This document shows, in pieces, positions 1 to 8,812 of a DNA stretch of 20,130 nt. The position numbers and the translations under genes were made by a program. Numbering within the stretch: the first letter of the stretch is position 1; each line of letters begins with the position of its first letter. The stretch is from assembly GCA_900769745.1 (NCBI GenBank), contig CAAGHX010000072.1, forward strand, positions 1 through 20,130, given 5' to 3'. The stretch is from an uncultured Alistipes sp. Its GTDB lineage: Bacteria; Bacteroidota; Bacteroidia; Bacteroidales; Rikenellaceae. The notes beneath the pieces were generated by a model that did no database searches, was not told the origin of the DNA, and saw only the letters and a list, made by a program, of their open reading frames with translations.

Positions 1-505
1 CCATCTCCCAGAAGTTATCGTGCTTGTTACCACGGATGATGTGGTCCTCTGGCAAATACTGCTTCCAGTAGTCGTAAGCCTCCTGATCGAATGGCACACC
101 ATCCTCCTCGCTACCCTCGAATACTGTTGCATACATACGGCTCTTATCCAAACCGTAAACCTCAGTCAAAAGTTCCCAAGCCCAAGAGATAGCCTCCTTC
201 TTGAAGTAGTCACCAAATGACCAGTTACCCAACATCTCGAACATTGTGTGGTGGTAAGTATCGTGACCTACCTCCTCCAAGTCGTTGTGCTTACCCGAAA
301 CACGCAAACACTTCTGAGTATCGGCAGCGCGAGCCCACTTGCGTGGAGCGTTACCCAAGAAGATCTCCTTAAACTGGTTCATACCTGCATTGGTAAACAT
401 CAATGTAGGGTCGCCCTTAACCACCATAGGTGCTGAAGGGACAATAGTATGCTCCTTACTCTGGAAGAAATCCAAGAAAGCTTGTCTAATTTTGTTTGAT
501 TCCAT
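1..505 (-). CDS. alaS: Alanyl-tRNA synthetase, N-terminal part (runs off the window)
   Basis: Charges tRNA-Ala with alanine in the cytoplasm. Only the first 168 residues are present; the gene continues beyond position 1. The protein starts MESNKIRQAFLDFF and shows the class II alanyl synthetase core: the PTLMFTNAGMNQFK segment at about residues 33-46, the CLRVSGKHNDLEEVG segment at 66-80, and the motif 2 region HHTMFEMLGNWSFGDYFK at 85-102. The ATG at 503-505 fits the usual AlaS start, which lies just ahead of the conserved R-x-x-F-L-x-F-F segment. It is divergent from the M23 peptidase pair, and both units have -7-like boxes in the 114-bp gap. The family assignment is from motif recognition and is very secure; nothing can be said about the editing or C-Ala domains, which lie outside the window. 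Confidence 0.96.
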   Translation of the reverse strand, partial: MESNKIRQAFLDFFQSKEHTIVPSAPMVVKGDPTLMFTNAGMNQFKEIFLGNAPRKWARAADTQKCLRVSGKHNDLEEVGHDTYHHTMFEMLGNWSFGDYFKKEAISWAWELLTEVYGLDKSRMYATVFEGSEEDGVPFDQEAYDYWKQYLPEDHIIRGNKHDNFWEM

Positions 506-549
506 ATATATTGTTTTTATCACTCTTATACGTTATAATCTCGTAACGG

Positions 550-581
550 ATTGCAAAATTACACAAATTAAGTTAAATTTG
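550..581 (+). promoter_or_regulatory. Candidate promoter for the M23 peptidase pair
   Basis: A -33-like ATTG (550-553) lies 20 bp ahead of a -7 element TAAATTTG (574-581), the spacing expected for the Bacteroidetes consensus TTTG-N19-21-TAnnTTTG. The implied leader is about 30 nt. The element overlaps the opposing alaS -7 candidate region, so the two divergent units share a compact promoter region. Confidence 0.5.
554..561 (-). promoter_or_regulatory. Candidate -7 element for alaS
   Basis: Read on the minus strand this is TAATTTTG, which fits the Bacteroidetes sigma-ABfr -7 consensus TAnnTTTG, about 50 bp ahead of the alaS start. I see no clear -33 TTTG at the usual 19-21 bp spacing, so this is a weak call. 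Confidence 0.35.
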
Positions 582-619
582 CACCATAAAATAAGGTATT
601 TTAACGTTTTTAACATCGA

Positions 620-1585
620 ATGAGAGCAAATACGGCACATAGCAGCTATACGGAAGAGGCAAAAAGCCTTGTTCATCGCGTGCGTTCGTACCGTCTTATC
701 CGCAATCTACTCATTGGATTTATTGTGGTTTCGATTATAAATTTGCTCTTTTCGTCGTTTTTCTACACCCCTAAAATGTACACTCTCTCTAACCAGCAGC
801 ACGAGCTGGAGATGAGATATGAGATTCTTCACAATCGCGTGCTTGCTTCGCAACGCAAGCTAGAGCAGATTCGCCACCGCGACAACTATGTGTACCGTCC
901 ACTCTTCTCGTCGGACACGCTCTCAATTGATGGAGTTTACTCTCCATATGCCGAGAGCAAGTATTACGACGAGGTGGGCAATCTACCCTCTCCGTTGGCT
1001 ATGTCAATCTGGCAGGATATGGACCAGCTGGCCCGCAGCCTCTACCAGGAGTCAAAGTCGATGGACGAATTGCAGGTTCTGTCGAAAGATAAAGAGAAAT
1101 TCTCGACTGCAATACCCGCCGTATGGCCTATCGACCGCTCGAAGATGCGCAATAAAATCGGAGCCTTTGGTTATCGTATGCACCCCGTATATCGTCGTTG
1201 GAAGTTCCATAGTGGCGTAGATATGCCCGGAAGAATTGGCGACCCAATTTATGCTACGGGCGATGGTGTTGTGGAAGCTATCGAGATTAGCCGTGCAAGA
1301 TATGGATATGGCACTCAAATACTTATAAATCACGGCTTTGGATATAAAACTCGCTATGCTCACCTTAACAAGATTCACATCTCGAAGGGTGACACCGTAA
1401 AGCGTGGTCAGCTCATTGCGGATATGGGTAATACGGGTGTTTCCACATCGCCCCACCTCCACTATGAGGTGATTTACAAGCGCGCCCACGTTAATCCAAT
1501 TAACTACTTCGACAAGAATATGTCGGCCGAGGCATACAAAAGCTTGATGAACCAGATTCAGGATGCCAACTACGAGGCCGAATAG
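620..1585 (+). CDS. Membrane-anchored M23 family metallopeptidase (first of a tandem pair)
   Basis: Predicted zinc peptidase acting on peptidoglycan cross-links or stem peptides in the periplasm, or a LytM-type regulator of such enzymes. The 321-residue protein has a short basic cytoplasmic N-terminus, one membrane segment at about 28-49, a likely coiled coil at about 55-88, and a C-terminal M23 (LytM) domain at about 176-298. The domain carries H197-x3-D201 (FHSGVDM), H248 (RYAHL) and H279-L-H281 (SPHLHYE), so the zinc and catalytic histidines appear complete and an active enzyme is expected. The GYRMHPV segment at 184-190 is typical of M23 domains. Start codon: the ATG lies just upstream of the basic N-terminal region and 38 bp after the candidate -7 box. 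A similar paralogue follows after 37 bp, presumably in the same transcript. The exact bond cleaved is unknown. Confidence 0.9.
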   Translation: MRANTAHSSYTEEAKSLVHRVRSYRLIRNLLIGFIVVSIINLLFSSFFYTPKMYTLSNQQHELEMRYEILHNRVLASQRKLEQIRHRDNYVYRPLFSSDTLSIDGVYSPYAESKYYDEVGNLPSPLAMSIWQDMDQLARSLYQESKSMDELQVLSKDKEKFSTAIPAVWPIDRSKMRNKIGAFGYRMHPVYRRWKFHSGVDMPGRIGDPIYATGDGVVEAIEISRARYGYGTQILINHGFGYKTRYAHLNKIHISKGDTVKRGQLIADMGNTGVSTSPHLHYEVIYKRAHVNPINYFDKNMSAEAYKSLMNQIQDANYEAE

Positions 1586-1622
1586 TAAGTGTTATTACGC
1601 ATAGATAAGCATAAAACAGGAT

Positions 1623-2567
1623 ATGAATACCAACAACACACATAACAAACGCAACCGCACACGAAGCCAACGAATCTTGAGATTTGTTGTGAGCCTTTTT
1701 GTGTGGGGAAGTGCTATTCTGTTGTATTATGTTGGTTTCTCATTCCTATTCGACACACCCCATGAGCACAAGCTTCGCAAGGCAAACGACAAGCTCCAGC
1801 AGGAGTATGAAGCTATGGCCGAGCGATACGATTCGCTGGAGATGATTCTCGACAATATCACAGCTCGTGACCAGGGTGTTTTCCGCATTCTCTTCGAGTC
1901 TAATCCATATGATTTGGAGAGCGAGCAGAGCGAGGAAAGATTGGCTTTGCAGGAGAAAATCATATCTAAACCAAAACGTCAATTAGCCACCGATTTAGAG
2001 CAGAGAATTAACGAGTTAAGCGAAAAGGTTGACGAGCTTGAAGTGTCGTGGAACAAGATTAAAACTTTGGGCGATTCGCTTGGCGACAAGAGCAACAATA
2101 TACCATCAATTCAGCCCGTTTTGAACAAGCAGCTCACACTGCTTACGGCTGGCTATGGCACAATTCTCAACCCCTTCTATCGCACACTGAAATCACACCA
2201 AGGAGTGGATTATACAGTAAGCGAGGGCTCGAGCGTATTTGCCACCGCTGATGGTGTTGTCAAGGAGATTTCTGACAAGAATTCCACCCTCGGTAAAACC
2301 ATTATTATCGACCATCAGAATGGATACAAAACAGCATATAGCCACCTGCTGAGCGTTGTGGTACGCCGTGGACAAAAGGTAGAGCGAGGCGATGTGATTG
2401 CATTGTCAGGAAACTCAGGTTTGTCGCTCGCACCACACCTTCACTACGAGGTGAGCTACAACGATATGCGTATCAACCCTATCCATTACTTCTTTATGGA
2501 GCTCACGCCCGACGAGTATAAGCGTATAATACGTATTGCACAGTCGGGTATGCAATCGTTCGACTAA
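1623..2567 (+). CDS. Membrane-anchored M23 family metallopeptidase (second of a tandem pair)
   Basis: Same architecture as the gene before it: 314 residues, basic N-terminus, membrane segment at about 20-42, coiled-coil stretches at about 48-77 and 122-148, and a C-terminal M23 domain at about 172-290. Metal and catalytic residues are visible as H192-x3-D196 (SHQGVDYT), H241 (YSHLL) and H272-L-H274 (APHLHYE). The entry to the domain reads AGYGTILNPFYR rather than the GYRMHP form seen in the first copy, so the two have diverged in the segment near the active-site groove. It lies 37 bp downstream of the first copy with no terminator seen between them, so co-transcription is likely. Alternatives are a divisome activator (EnvC/NlpD-like) or a direct endopeptidase; the intact residues favour catalysis. 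Confidence 0.9.
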   Translation: MNTNNTHNKRNRTRSQRILRFVVSLFVWGSAILLYYVGFSFLFDTPHEHKLRKANDKLQQEYEAMAERYDSLEMILDNITARDQGVFRILFESNPYDLESEQSEERLALQEKIISKPKRQLATDLEQRINELSEKVDELEVSWNKIKTLGDSLGDKSNNIPSIQPVLNKQLTLLTAGYGTILNPFYRTLKSHQGVDYTVSEGSSVFATADGVVKEISDKNSTLGKTIIIDHQNGYKTAYSHLLSVVVRRGQKVERGDVIALSGNSGLSLAPHLHYEVSYNDMRINPIHYFFMELTPDEYKRIIRIAQSGMQSFD

Positions 2568-2615
2568 TCAACCGAGCACATCGGCAAAAAGTTATCAACA
2601 ATCACATATAAAGGG

Positions 2616-2646
2616 TTTCTATTCACATAATATTTTGCTAACTTCG
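2616..2646 (+). promoter_or_regulatory. Candidate promoter for the addB-addA operon
   Basis: TTTC (2616-2619), 19 bp, then TAACTTCG (2639-2646), a one-mismatch form of the Bacteroidetes -7 consensus TAnnTTTG. The leader would be only about 15-20 nt before the ATG at 2669. It lies in the 101-bp gap after the second M23 gene, supporting a separate repair transcript. Confidence 0.45.
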
Positions 2647-2668
2647 TGGCAAATATTAGAGAAACTCT

Positions 2669-5545
2669 ATGCAACAAACATTCTTAACCGAGGTGGCCAC
2701 AAAGCTCTTTGAGCAGTATGGCGACAACATATCGACCCTGACAATCGTGTTACCATCACGCCGAGCAAGATTATTCTTCTCGGAGGCTTTGTCGCATCTT
2801 AGCGACAAACCATTGTGGCAGCCCGAATATATCTCAATCGACGATATTATGAGCGAGGCGTCGTCGTACACCTCTGGCGAGAAGATTCGTTTAATCACCG
2901 AGTTATATAAAATCTACTCACAGTACCACGACGAGAGCTTCGACAAGTTCTACTTCTGGGGCGAGATGCTGCTATCGGATTTCGACCTTATCGACAAATA
3001 TATGATTGATGCCGATATGTTGTTTCGCAACATAAGCGATATCAAGGAGTTGGAGGCCGATATGTCGTACCTCACGCCCGAAATGCGACGCGTGATAAAC
3101 ACCTTCTGGAGTCACTTCGAGAAGGAGGAGTCGCTCTCGGACGAGAAGCGTAAATTCTTGAAGATATGGCTATCGCTTGCCCCCATCTACCACTCTCTGC
3201 GCGAGCGACTTAGCCAGCTTGGTTTCGCATACCCGGGTATGATTTATCGCTCGGCAGTCGAGAACCTCAAGCAGGGCAAGGAGTTGCTCAATCTCGACAG
3301 AGAGTACATATTTGTTGGATTCAATGCCCTCTCGGAGTGTGAGAAAGAGATGATGCGCTACATATCGCGCAATGGTCGTTGCCAATTCTTCTGGGATTAC
3401 GATAGTTACTACACGCAAGACCAAGAGGCTGAAGCTGGCCGATTTCTGCGCGATAACATCAAGCAGTTCAAGCCACTGCACGACATCAGCCACAACAATT
3501 TCATCGAGACCAAGAAGCGATTTACGGCTATCTCGACTGTGTCGAATGTGATGCAGTGCAAGTATATAGGCAACATTCTGAAAGAGATTTCCGAAGATTT
3601 GGAGTTTGACAAGCAGACGGCAATCGTTCTGACCGACGAATCGTTGCTTGTACCGCTACTCCACTCACTACCCGAAAAGGTGGCTCAGAAGGTGAATGTA
3701 ACGATGGGATACCCATTGCGACAAACCACCGCCTACTCATTCCTGGAGCGACTCATCGAGCTACAGAAAAATTGCCGACACTCGGCCGACACAACCACCT
3801 TCTATCATACGGATACAGAGGGTATTTTGTCGCACCCATACATCGCCAGCATTATAGGCGAGGCTGCAAAAAATTATCACGACGAGATAATTAAACAACG
3901 CAAGATAAGAGTTAGTAGCGACTTCTTCAAGGACAGTGAGTTATTAAGCATAATATTTTCAAGCACAGACTCATGGAGTGAGTTATCTGAATACTTACTA
4001 AAAGTAATTCGCGAAATATGTTATAACTCAGAATATAAGGAGTTGTTAGATACTACCCAGAGAGCATACCTAGGATTGCTTATTGAGAATACAACTACAA
4101 CAGCTAACTGCGTGGCTAAGTGCGATATAGAGCTTACTACTTCAACCTTCACATCGCTACTCAGACGACATCTACAGACAATCCGTATTCCATATAGCGG
4201 AGAGCCACTGCAAGGTCTGCAAGTGATGGGTATCTTGGAGACCCGAAACCTCGATTTCAAGAACGTGATTATACTCTCGATGAACGACGACAACTTCCCT
4301 GGAAATGTCGCAAATTCATCGTCGTTTATACCATATAACCTAAGAGCTGCCTACGGTATTCCTACGCCCGAGCACCACGAAGGAGTATATGCTTATTACT
4401 TCTATCGTCTGATTCAGCGTGCCGAGAGAGTTGATATGCTATACTGCTCGCACGCCGACGAGAAGAGCACCGGCGAGCAGAGCCGATATATCTATCAGCT
4501 GGAATACGAGTCGCCCTACACCATCAACCGCACAAACGTGGGAGTCGATGTAAGAGCATCAGAAGATGAGCCAATCATTGTAGAGAAGCAGGGAGAGGTG
4601 CTGGAGAAATTGATGCAGTTCCTCGACAAGGAGTCACCCAAGATGCTATCGCCCAAGGCTATATCGCCATATATCGTATGTCCGCTGAAATTCTATTTCG
4701 CCTCGATTGCCAAGGTAAGAGCTACAGAGGAGCTGGCCGATGATATTGATAGTCCGATGTTTGGAACGATTCTGCACAAAGCAACCGAGATACTTTACAC
4801 CCCACTAAAGGGCATAGCCAACAACGCCGAGCATCTGAAGCAGCTACTAAATGGCAAACGAATAGAGCAGGCGGTGGAGCAAGCTATAAACAAGGAGTTC
4901 CTCAATAACAAAGAGGCATCGACCGAGGATTACACAGGAAATATGGTGCTGGTGAAGAACATCGTATCGAAATATATTCGCCAGAGCATCATCCCATACG
5001 ACATAGCGCATAACGACTTTGCTGTTATGGAGTTGGAGAAACGAATTAGCAACAAATTCAAGCTTGACGACAATCGCGAGGTGCTGATTGGAGGATACGC
5101 CGACCGAATAGATTCTCTCGAGAATGGCGATATACGAGTTGTGGACTACAAAACAGGCCGTTCGAACTTGGATATTAGTGGCATTTCGTCGCTATTCGAG
5201 GGTGAAAAGTGCTACGAAAAGGGCAACCTATTGCAGACAATGATCTACTCGATGGTATTGAATAACACACTGAAACGCAACGTAAAACCCGCGTTATATT
5301 ACGTGCGTCAGATGACATCTGAGGATTACAATCCACATATCATTGACAACATGGGCACACCCCGCACTTCGAGCAACGAGGTAGATTATCTATCCTACGC
5401 CAACGAGTTTGAGCAGATGCTCCGCGAGAAGCTCACAGAGCTATTCAACCCCGAGATTCCGTTCGTGCAGTGCGATGCTGACAAAGCTGACAAAGCTGAC
5501 AAAGCGTGTACACATTGTGATTTTAAAACCATTTGCAGACGTTAA
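2669..5545 (+). CDS. addB: AddB-like PD-(D/E)XK nuclease with Fe-S cysteine motif
   Basis: Predicted subunit of the AddAB helicase-nuclease that resects double-strand DNA ends for RecA loading. The 958-residue protein has an N-terminal helicase-like part (IVLPSRRARLFF near residue 30) with no visible Walker A loop. Residues 517-545 (VMGILETRNLDF ... NVIILSMNDDNFP) resemble helicase motif V of the AddB/RecC type. The C-terminal RecB-family nuclease domain shows GTILH703, D812 in GGYADRID, and D826-Y-K828 in VVDYKTG. Cysteines C671 (YIVCPLKFYF) and C947-x2-C950-x5-C956 match the AddB arrangement that holds a 4Fe-4S cluster. The protein ends two residues after the last cysteine. A nine-base tandem repeat lies just before C947. 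An AddA partner follows after 12 bp. The symbol rests on motifs and context; Bacteroidetes entries are often just named PD-(D/E)XK nuclease family protein. Confidence 0.86.
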   Translation: MQQTFLTEVATKLFEQYGDNISTLTIVLPSRRARLFFSEALSHLSDKPLWQPEYISIDDIMSEASSYTSGEKIRLITELYKIYSQYHDESFDKFYFWGEMLLSDFDLIDKYMIDADMLFRNISDIKELEADMSYLTPEMRRVINTFWSHFEKEESLSDEKRKFLKIWLSLAPIYHSLRERLSQLGFAYPGMIYRSAVENLKQGKELLNLDREYIFVGFNALSECEKEMMRYISRNGRCQFFWDYDSYYTQDQEAEAGRFLRDNIKQFKPLHDISHNNFIETKKRFTAISTVSNVMQCKYIGNILKEISEDLEFDKQTAIVLTDESLLVPLLHSLPEKVAQKVNVTMGYPLRQTTAYSFLERLIELQKNCRHSADTTTFYHTDTEGILSHPYIASIIGEAAKNYHDEIIKQRKIRVSSDFFKDSELLSIIFSSTDSWSELSEYLLKVIREICYNSEYKELLDTTQRAYLGLLIENTTTTANCVAKCDIELTTSTFTSLLRRHLQTIRIPYSGEPLQGLQVMGILETRNLDFKNVIILSMNDDNFPGNVANSSSFIPYNLRAAYGIPTPEHHEGVYAYYFYRLIQRAERVDMLYCSHADEKSTGEQSRYIYQLEYESPYTINRTNVGVDVRASEDEPIIVEKQGEVLEKLMQFLDKESPKMLSPKAISPYIVCPLKFYFASIAKVRATEELADDIDSPMFGTILHKATEILYTPLKGIANNAEHLKQLLNGKRIEQAVEQAINKEFLNNKEASTEDYTGNMVLVKNIVSKYIRQSIIPYDIAHNDFAVMELEKRISNKFKLDDNREVLIGGYADRIDSLENGDIRVVDYKTGRSNLDISGISSLFEGEKCYEKGNLLQTMIYSMVLNNTLKRNVKPALYYVRQMTSEDYNPHIIDNMGTPRTSSNEVDYLSYANEFEQMLREKLTELFNPEIPFVQCDADKADKADKACTHCDFKTICRR
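5477..5503 (+). repeat. Three tandem copies of a 9-bp in-frame repeat inside addB
   Basis: The unit GCTGACAAA occurs three times without a mismatch and encodes Ala-Asp-Lys repeats directly ahead of the CTHC cysteines of the Fe-S motif. Unit length is a multiple of three, so gain or loss of copies would alter only the length of the linker. Confidence 0.9.
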
Positions 5546-5557
5546 GCCGACCCAACT

Positions 5558-8500
5558 ATGAGAGCAAAAATATTGAGCGCAAGTGCTGGTAGTGGCAAGA
5601 CCTACCGATTGGCATACAAATTTGTGCACGACACAATTAAGCATTTCAACGAAAAGCCATATCTCTATCGTGCAATCCTCGCCGTAACCTTCACCAACAA
5701 GGCTACCGAGGAGATGAAGAGTCGTATAGTTAGGGAGTTTAATCGTCTGATCACTCAGCCCGAAAAGAGTGATTATATGGCCGACCTAAAACGCGACCTG
5801 CAGCTGAGCGAGGAGGAGATTATCAAGCGAGCAAGAGCTATTCTCACGAAGATACTCCACGACTACTCTCGCTTCACGATACTTACCATCGACAAATTCT
5901 TCCAGCGAATCCTGCGAGCATTTATCAAGGAGCTTGGTATAGACCTTAACTACAACATCGAGCTGGAGAGTTCTACCATATTGGCCCGTTCGGCAGATGC
6001 GCTGATTGACGATATTGTTCACAACGAAGAGCTGCAGAGTTGGATTATGGCGTTTGCCCAGGAGAATATGGACGACAATGAGAACTGGGACATTCGCAAG
6101 AAGATACTCGGTTTGGGTTCGGAGCTCTTCAAAGAGCGAAGCAAGCAGAGCATAAACCAGGCAATATCGAAAGAGGAGTTGCTCAGCATAATCGGCGAGT
6201 TAGAGAAGCGTGTAGCCATCAACAACGCCCGCCTAAAGGAGCTTGGCGAGCAGGCTATGGCTATTATGCAGAGCGAGGAGGTTGAGCCAAGCGATTTTAT
6301 GGGTGCATCGAGAAGTTTTGCATCGATATTTGCAAAATTCGCCAACGGCGAACTTCCCGAGCCAACAAAGACCCAGCGCGAGAAAGCTGCATCCACAGAC
6401 AAGTGGGTAAAGGATGAGAAGAATCCAAGCAGTCGAAACCTTGCGGCCAAAGCTGCATCAATCAGGTTGCAACCCATTCTGGCAGAGCTAATAAACCTCT
6501 ACGACAAGGGGTTGAAGCCTCACACTACGCTCTCGCTTATTAAAAAGACCTACCGCAGCTATGCCCTACTGCAAGATATCTACGAAAAGGTGGGACATAT
6601 TTGCAATGAGGAGGGTGTGATGTTGCTCTCGGAGACAAAATATATTCTCTCGCAATTTATTGGCAGCAACGATGCCCCATTTATCTATGAGAAGACGGGC
6701 AATCGTTTTGAGCGATTTATGATTGACGAGTTCCAGGATACATCGGCCAAAGAGTGGGCAAACTTTGTACCTCTCCTGCAGAATGCGATGTCGCAGTCGG
6801 AGGATAACTCGGTGCTGATTGTGGGCGATGTAAAGCAGTCAATCTACCGTTGGCGAGGTGGTGACTGGAGAATCCTGCAGCAGGGCGTAGGCGAATCACT
6901 CGGCAAGGCAGATACCGAACTGGAAATATTGGCAAACAACTACCGAAGCCTACCTCGTATTGTGGAGTTCAACAATATGGCTATCGAGCTGATGGTTGAG
7001 TTGTGTAACACAGCTCTCAACAACAAACTGCAAGAGGCTCTGGATAACAACAACATAAGCCAAGCAAACTACGCAGAGTTACAAGACACCATTCGCTCGG
7101 CATATACCGGACACGCCCAGAATGCGAAGAAGAGTTCCGAGCGCGAGGGTTATGTTCGCGTGGAGCGATACGAAGAGCAGCCACCACTTGTGGAGTGCAT
7201 AGAGTCAGTAATCGGTAGAGGTTACTCCTATGGCGATATTATGATACTGCACCGCAGTGCTAACGATGTGGCAAAGTCGGCACATATTCTGCTTGAATAT
7301 AAGCAGCAGAACAATGCCTTCAACATTATGACGCAAGATTCGCTCGTGATAGGCAAGGCGCCGATAAGCAACTTTATCATCTCGCTGATGCGTTTGTCGC
7401 AGAATCCTGATGATACGGTGAGTCGTGCTTTGGTAAATAGCTATATGAAGCGACCATACGATGCTGAGCTCAGCGAAGAGGAGGCCGAGACACTCTCAGC
7501 AATTAGTCAGCTCTCACCCGAGCAGGCATTCGAGAAGATTGTTTCACACTATGGCCTACACTCTAAGACCGAGGAGATTGCCTACCTGCAAGCTCTGCAC
7601 GAGCAGATTATAACCTACTGTTCATCGAAAGTAGCAGACATACAGCTATTCCTTAAATATTGGGACGAGACAGGCGCAGGCAAAGCCTTGGTGGTAGAGG
7701 AGAGTGATTCGACCATAGAGCTTACCACAATCCACAAATCAAAGGGCCTGGAGAAGAAGATTGTAATCATACCCTACTGTAACTGGCCTCTCGACCCTAA
7801 GAGCTCGAGCATAGGAGGCTCGGGGCAGATGAATATTGTGTGGGCATCGGCAAGCGACAGCGAAACCGAAGTGGCAAAGATTGGCAGCTTCCCCGTCACC
7901 TTCAAGAAGGATATGATGCAGTCGGCATATAGCGACGATTATTACAAAGAGGTAGTCTATTCGCACGTCGATAATATCAACATCTTGTATGTGGCCCTTA
8001 CGCGCGCCTGCGAGGAATTGTACGTATATATACCTGTCAGCACACGCAACACAAATGGTGTTGGTACAATCCTGTGGAATGCTCTTAGCAACCAGTGTGA
8101 CGAAGAGGTGCAAATTATCGAGTATGGCTCGACAGATAACCTAACGCAAAATACTGATAGCGAAACAGATAATAACACTAGCAAGGAGCGCAATCCAAGC
8201 GAGCCCGAGATAAAGAGTTTGCTTATCAACGAGTATCCAACAACCGATTACGAGATAAAGCTTAGCCTTCCGTTGCAGCGATATTTCGACGAGCCGACAG
8301 ACTCGGCAGCATCGCTCGAAGTGGGTATAATGATGCACAAGATACTCAGCGAAGCCAGCGATGAGCAGCAGATTAAGGCAAAAATCAAAGAGGCCACAGA
8401 TGCAGGCGCTATCAACGAGCAGCAGGCTGAATCGCTCCAGCAGATGATAGAACGAGAGTTCCAAAATCCACAAGTTAAAGAGTGGTTTGGAGGTGAGTGG

Positions 8501-8767
8501 GATATGGTTCGCTGCGAGAGCGACATAATACGATGCAATAAATCGGATGATGAGAATAGTCCGATAGGCACTTTGCGTCCCGACAGAGTGATGATAAAGG
8601 GTGAGAAGGTGGTAATCGTGGATTACAAATTTGGTAACATAACCGCCAAATCGCACATCAGACAGATGCGTGAATATATGTCGCTAATGAAGCAGATGGG
8701 ATATGCTACAATAGAGGGCTACATTTGGTATTTGAGCCGCTCGGAGATTGTAAAGATTGATGAGTAA
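5558..8767 (+). CDS. addA: AddA-like UvrD/RecB-family helicase-nuclease
   Basis: Predicted ATP-driven 3'-5' helicase and nuclease subunit of AddAB, acting on broken DNA ends. The 1069-residue protein carries the SF1A helicase motifs in order: Walker A ASAGSGKT (K14, T15), Walker B IDEFQDTS (D390, E391), motif III VGDVKQSIYRWRGGD (422-436), motif IV NNYRS (R463), motif V TIHKSKGLE (726-731 core) and motif VI YVALTRACEEL (R816). A C-terminal RecB-type nuclease domain shows GIMMH927, D1009 (RPDRVM) and D1022-Y-K1024 (VDYKFG). A hydrophilic Asn/Ser/Asp-rich linker (about 860-890) joins the two parts. It starts 12 bp after addB and the two are surely one operon. No frameshift or missing motif was seen. 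The hotspot (Chi) sequence it might recognise cannot be told from this window. Confidence 0.92.
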   Translation: MRAKILSASAGSGKTYRLAYKFVHDTIKHFNEKPYLYRAILAVTFTNKATEEMKSRIVREFNRLITQPEKSDYMADLKRDLQLSEEEIIKRARAILTKILHDYSRFTILTIDKFFQRILRAFIKELGIDLNYNIELESSTILARSADALIDDIVHNEELQSWIMAFAQENMDDNENWDIRKKILGLGSELFKERSKQSINQAISKEELLSIIGELEKRVAINNARLKELGEQAMAIMQSEEVEPSDFMGASRSFASIFAKFANGELPEPTKTQREKAASTDKWVKDEKNPSSRNLAAKAASIRLQPILAELINLYDKGLKPHTTLSLIKKTYRSYALLQDIYEKVGHICNEEGVMLLSETKYILSQFIGSNDAPFIYEKTGNRFERFMIDEFQDTSAKEWANFVPLLQNAMSQSEDNSVLIVGDVKQSIYRWRGGDWRILQQGVGESLGKADTELEILANNYRSLPRIVEFNNMAIELMVELCNTALNNKLQEALDNNNISQANYAELQDTIRSAYTGHAQNAKKSSEREGYVRVERYEEQPPLVECIESVIGRGYSYGDIMILHRSANDVAKSAHILLEYKQQNNAFNIMTQDSLVIGKAPISNFIISLMRLSQNPDDTVSRALVNSYMKRPYDAELSEEEAETLSAISQLSPEQAFEKIVSHYGLHSKTEEIAYLQALHEQIITYCSSKVADIQLFLKYWDETGAGKALVVEESDSTIELTTIHKSKGLEKKIVIIPYCNWPLDPKSSSIGGSGQMNIVWASASDSETEVAKIGSFPVTFKKDMMQSAYSDDYYKEVVYSHVDNINILYVALTRACEELYVYIPVSTRNTNGVGTILWNALSNQCDEEVQIIEYGSTDNLTQNTDSETDNNTSKERNPSEPEIKSLLINEYPTTDYEIKLSLPLQRYFDEPTDSAASLEVGIMMHKILSEASDEQQIKAKIKEATDAGAINEQQAESLQQMIEREFQNPQVKEWFGGEWDMVRCESDIIRCNKSDDENSPIGTLRPDRVMIKGEKVVIVDYKFGNITAKSHIRQMREYMSLMKQMGYATIEGYIWYLSRSEIVKIDE

Positions 8768-8774
8768 TCATATA

Positions 8775-8810
8775 AATAAAAGGTTGTCCCTTGTGTGACA
8801 ACCTTTTATT
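8775..8810. terminator. Bidirectional terminator between addA and the flavodiiron gene
   Basis: A perfect 14-bp inverted repeat (8775-8788 with 8797-8810) with an 8-base loop; arms begin AATAAAAGG and end CCTTTTATT, giving short T runs on either strand. It fills nearly all of the 45-bp gap between two convergent stop codons. Confidence 0.88.
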
Positions 8811-8812
8811 AT

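Noticed and set aside
339..623. Plus-strand open frame across the alaS start and promoter region
   Set aside because: Its first half is antisense to conserved AlaS motifs and its second half covers the divergent promoter region.
2590..2600. DnaA-box-like TTATCAACA
   Set aside because: A single nine-base near-match with no cluster, no AT-rich unwinding region and no origin-type genes nearby.
6019..6477. 152-codon open frame antisense to addA
   Set aside because: Shadow of the coding strand; serine/leucine-rich product typical of reversed codons.
8141..8656. 171-codon open frame on the minus strand inside addA
   Set aside because: It lies wholly antisense to a gene with full helicase and nuclease motifs and has no recognisable domain or promoter.
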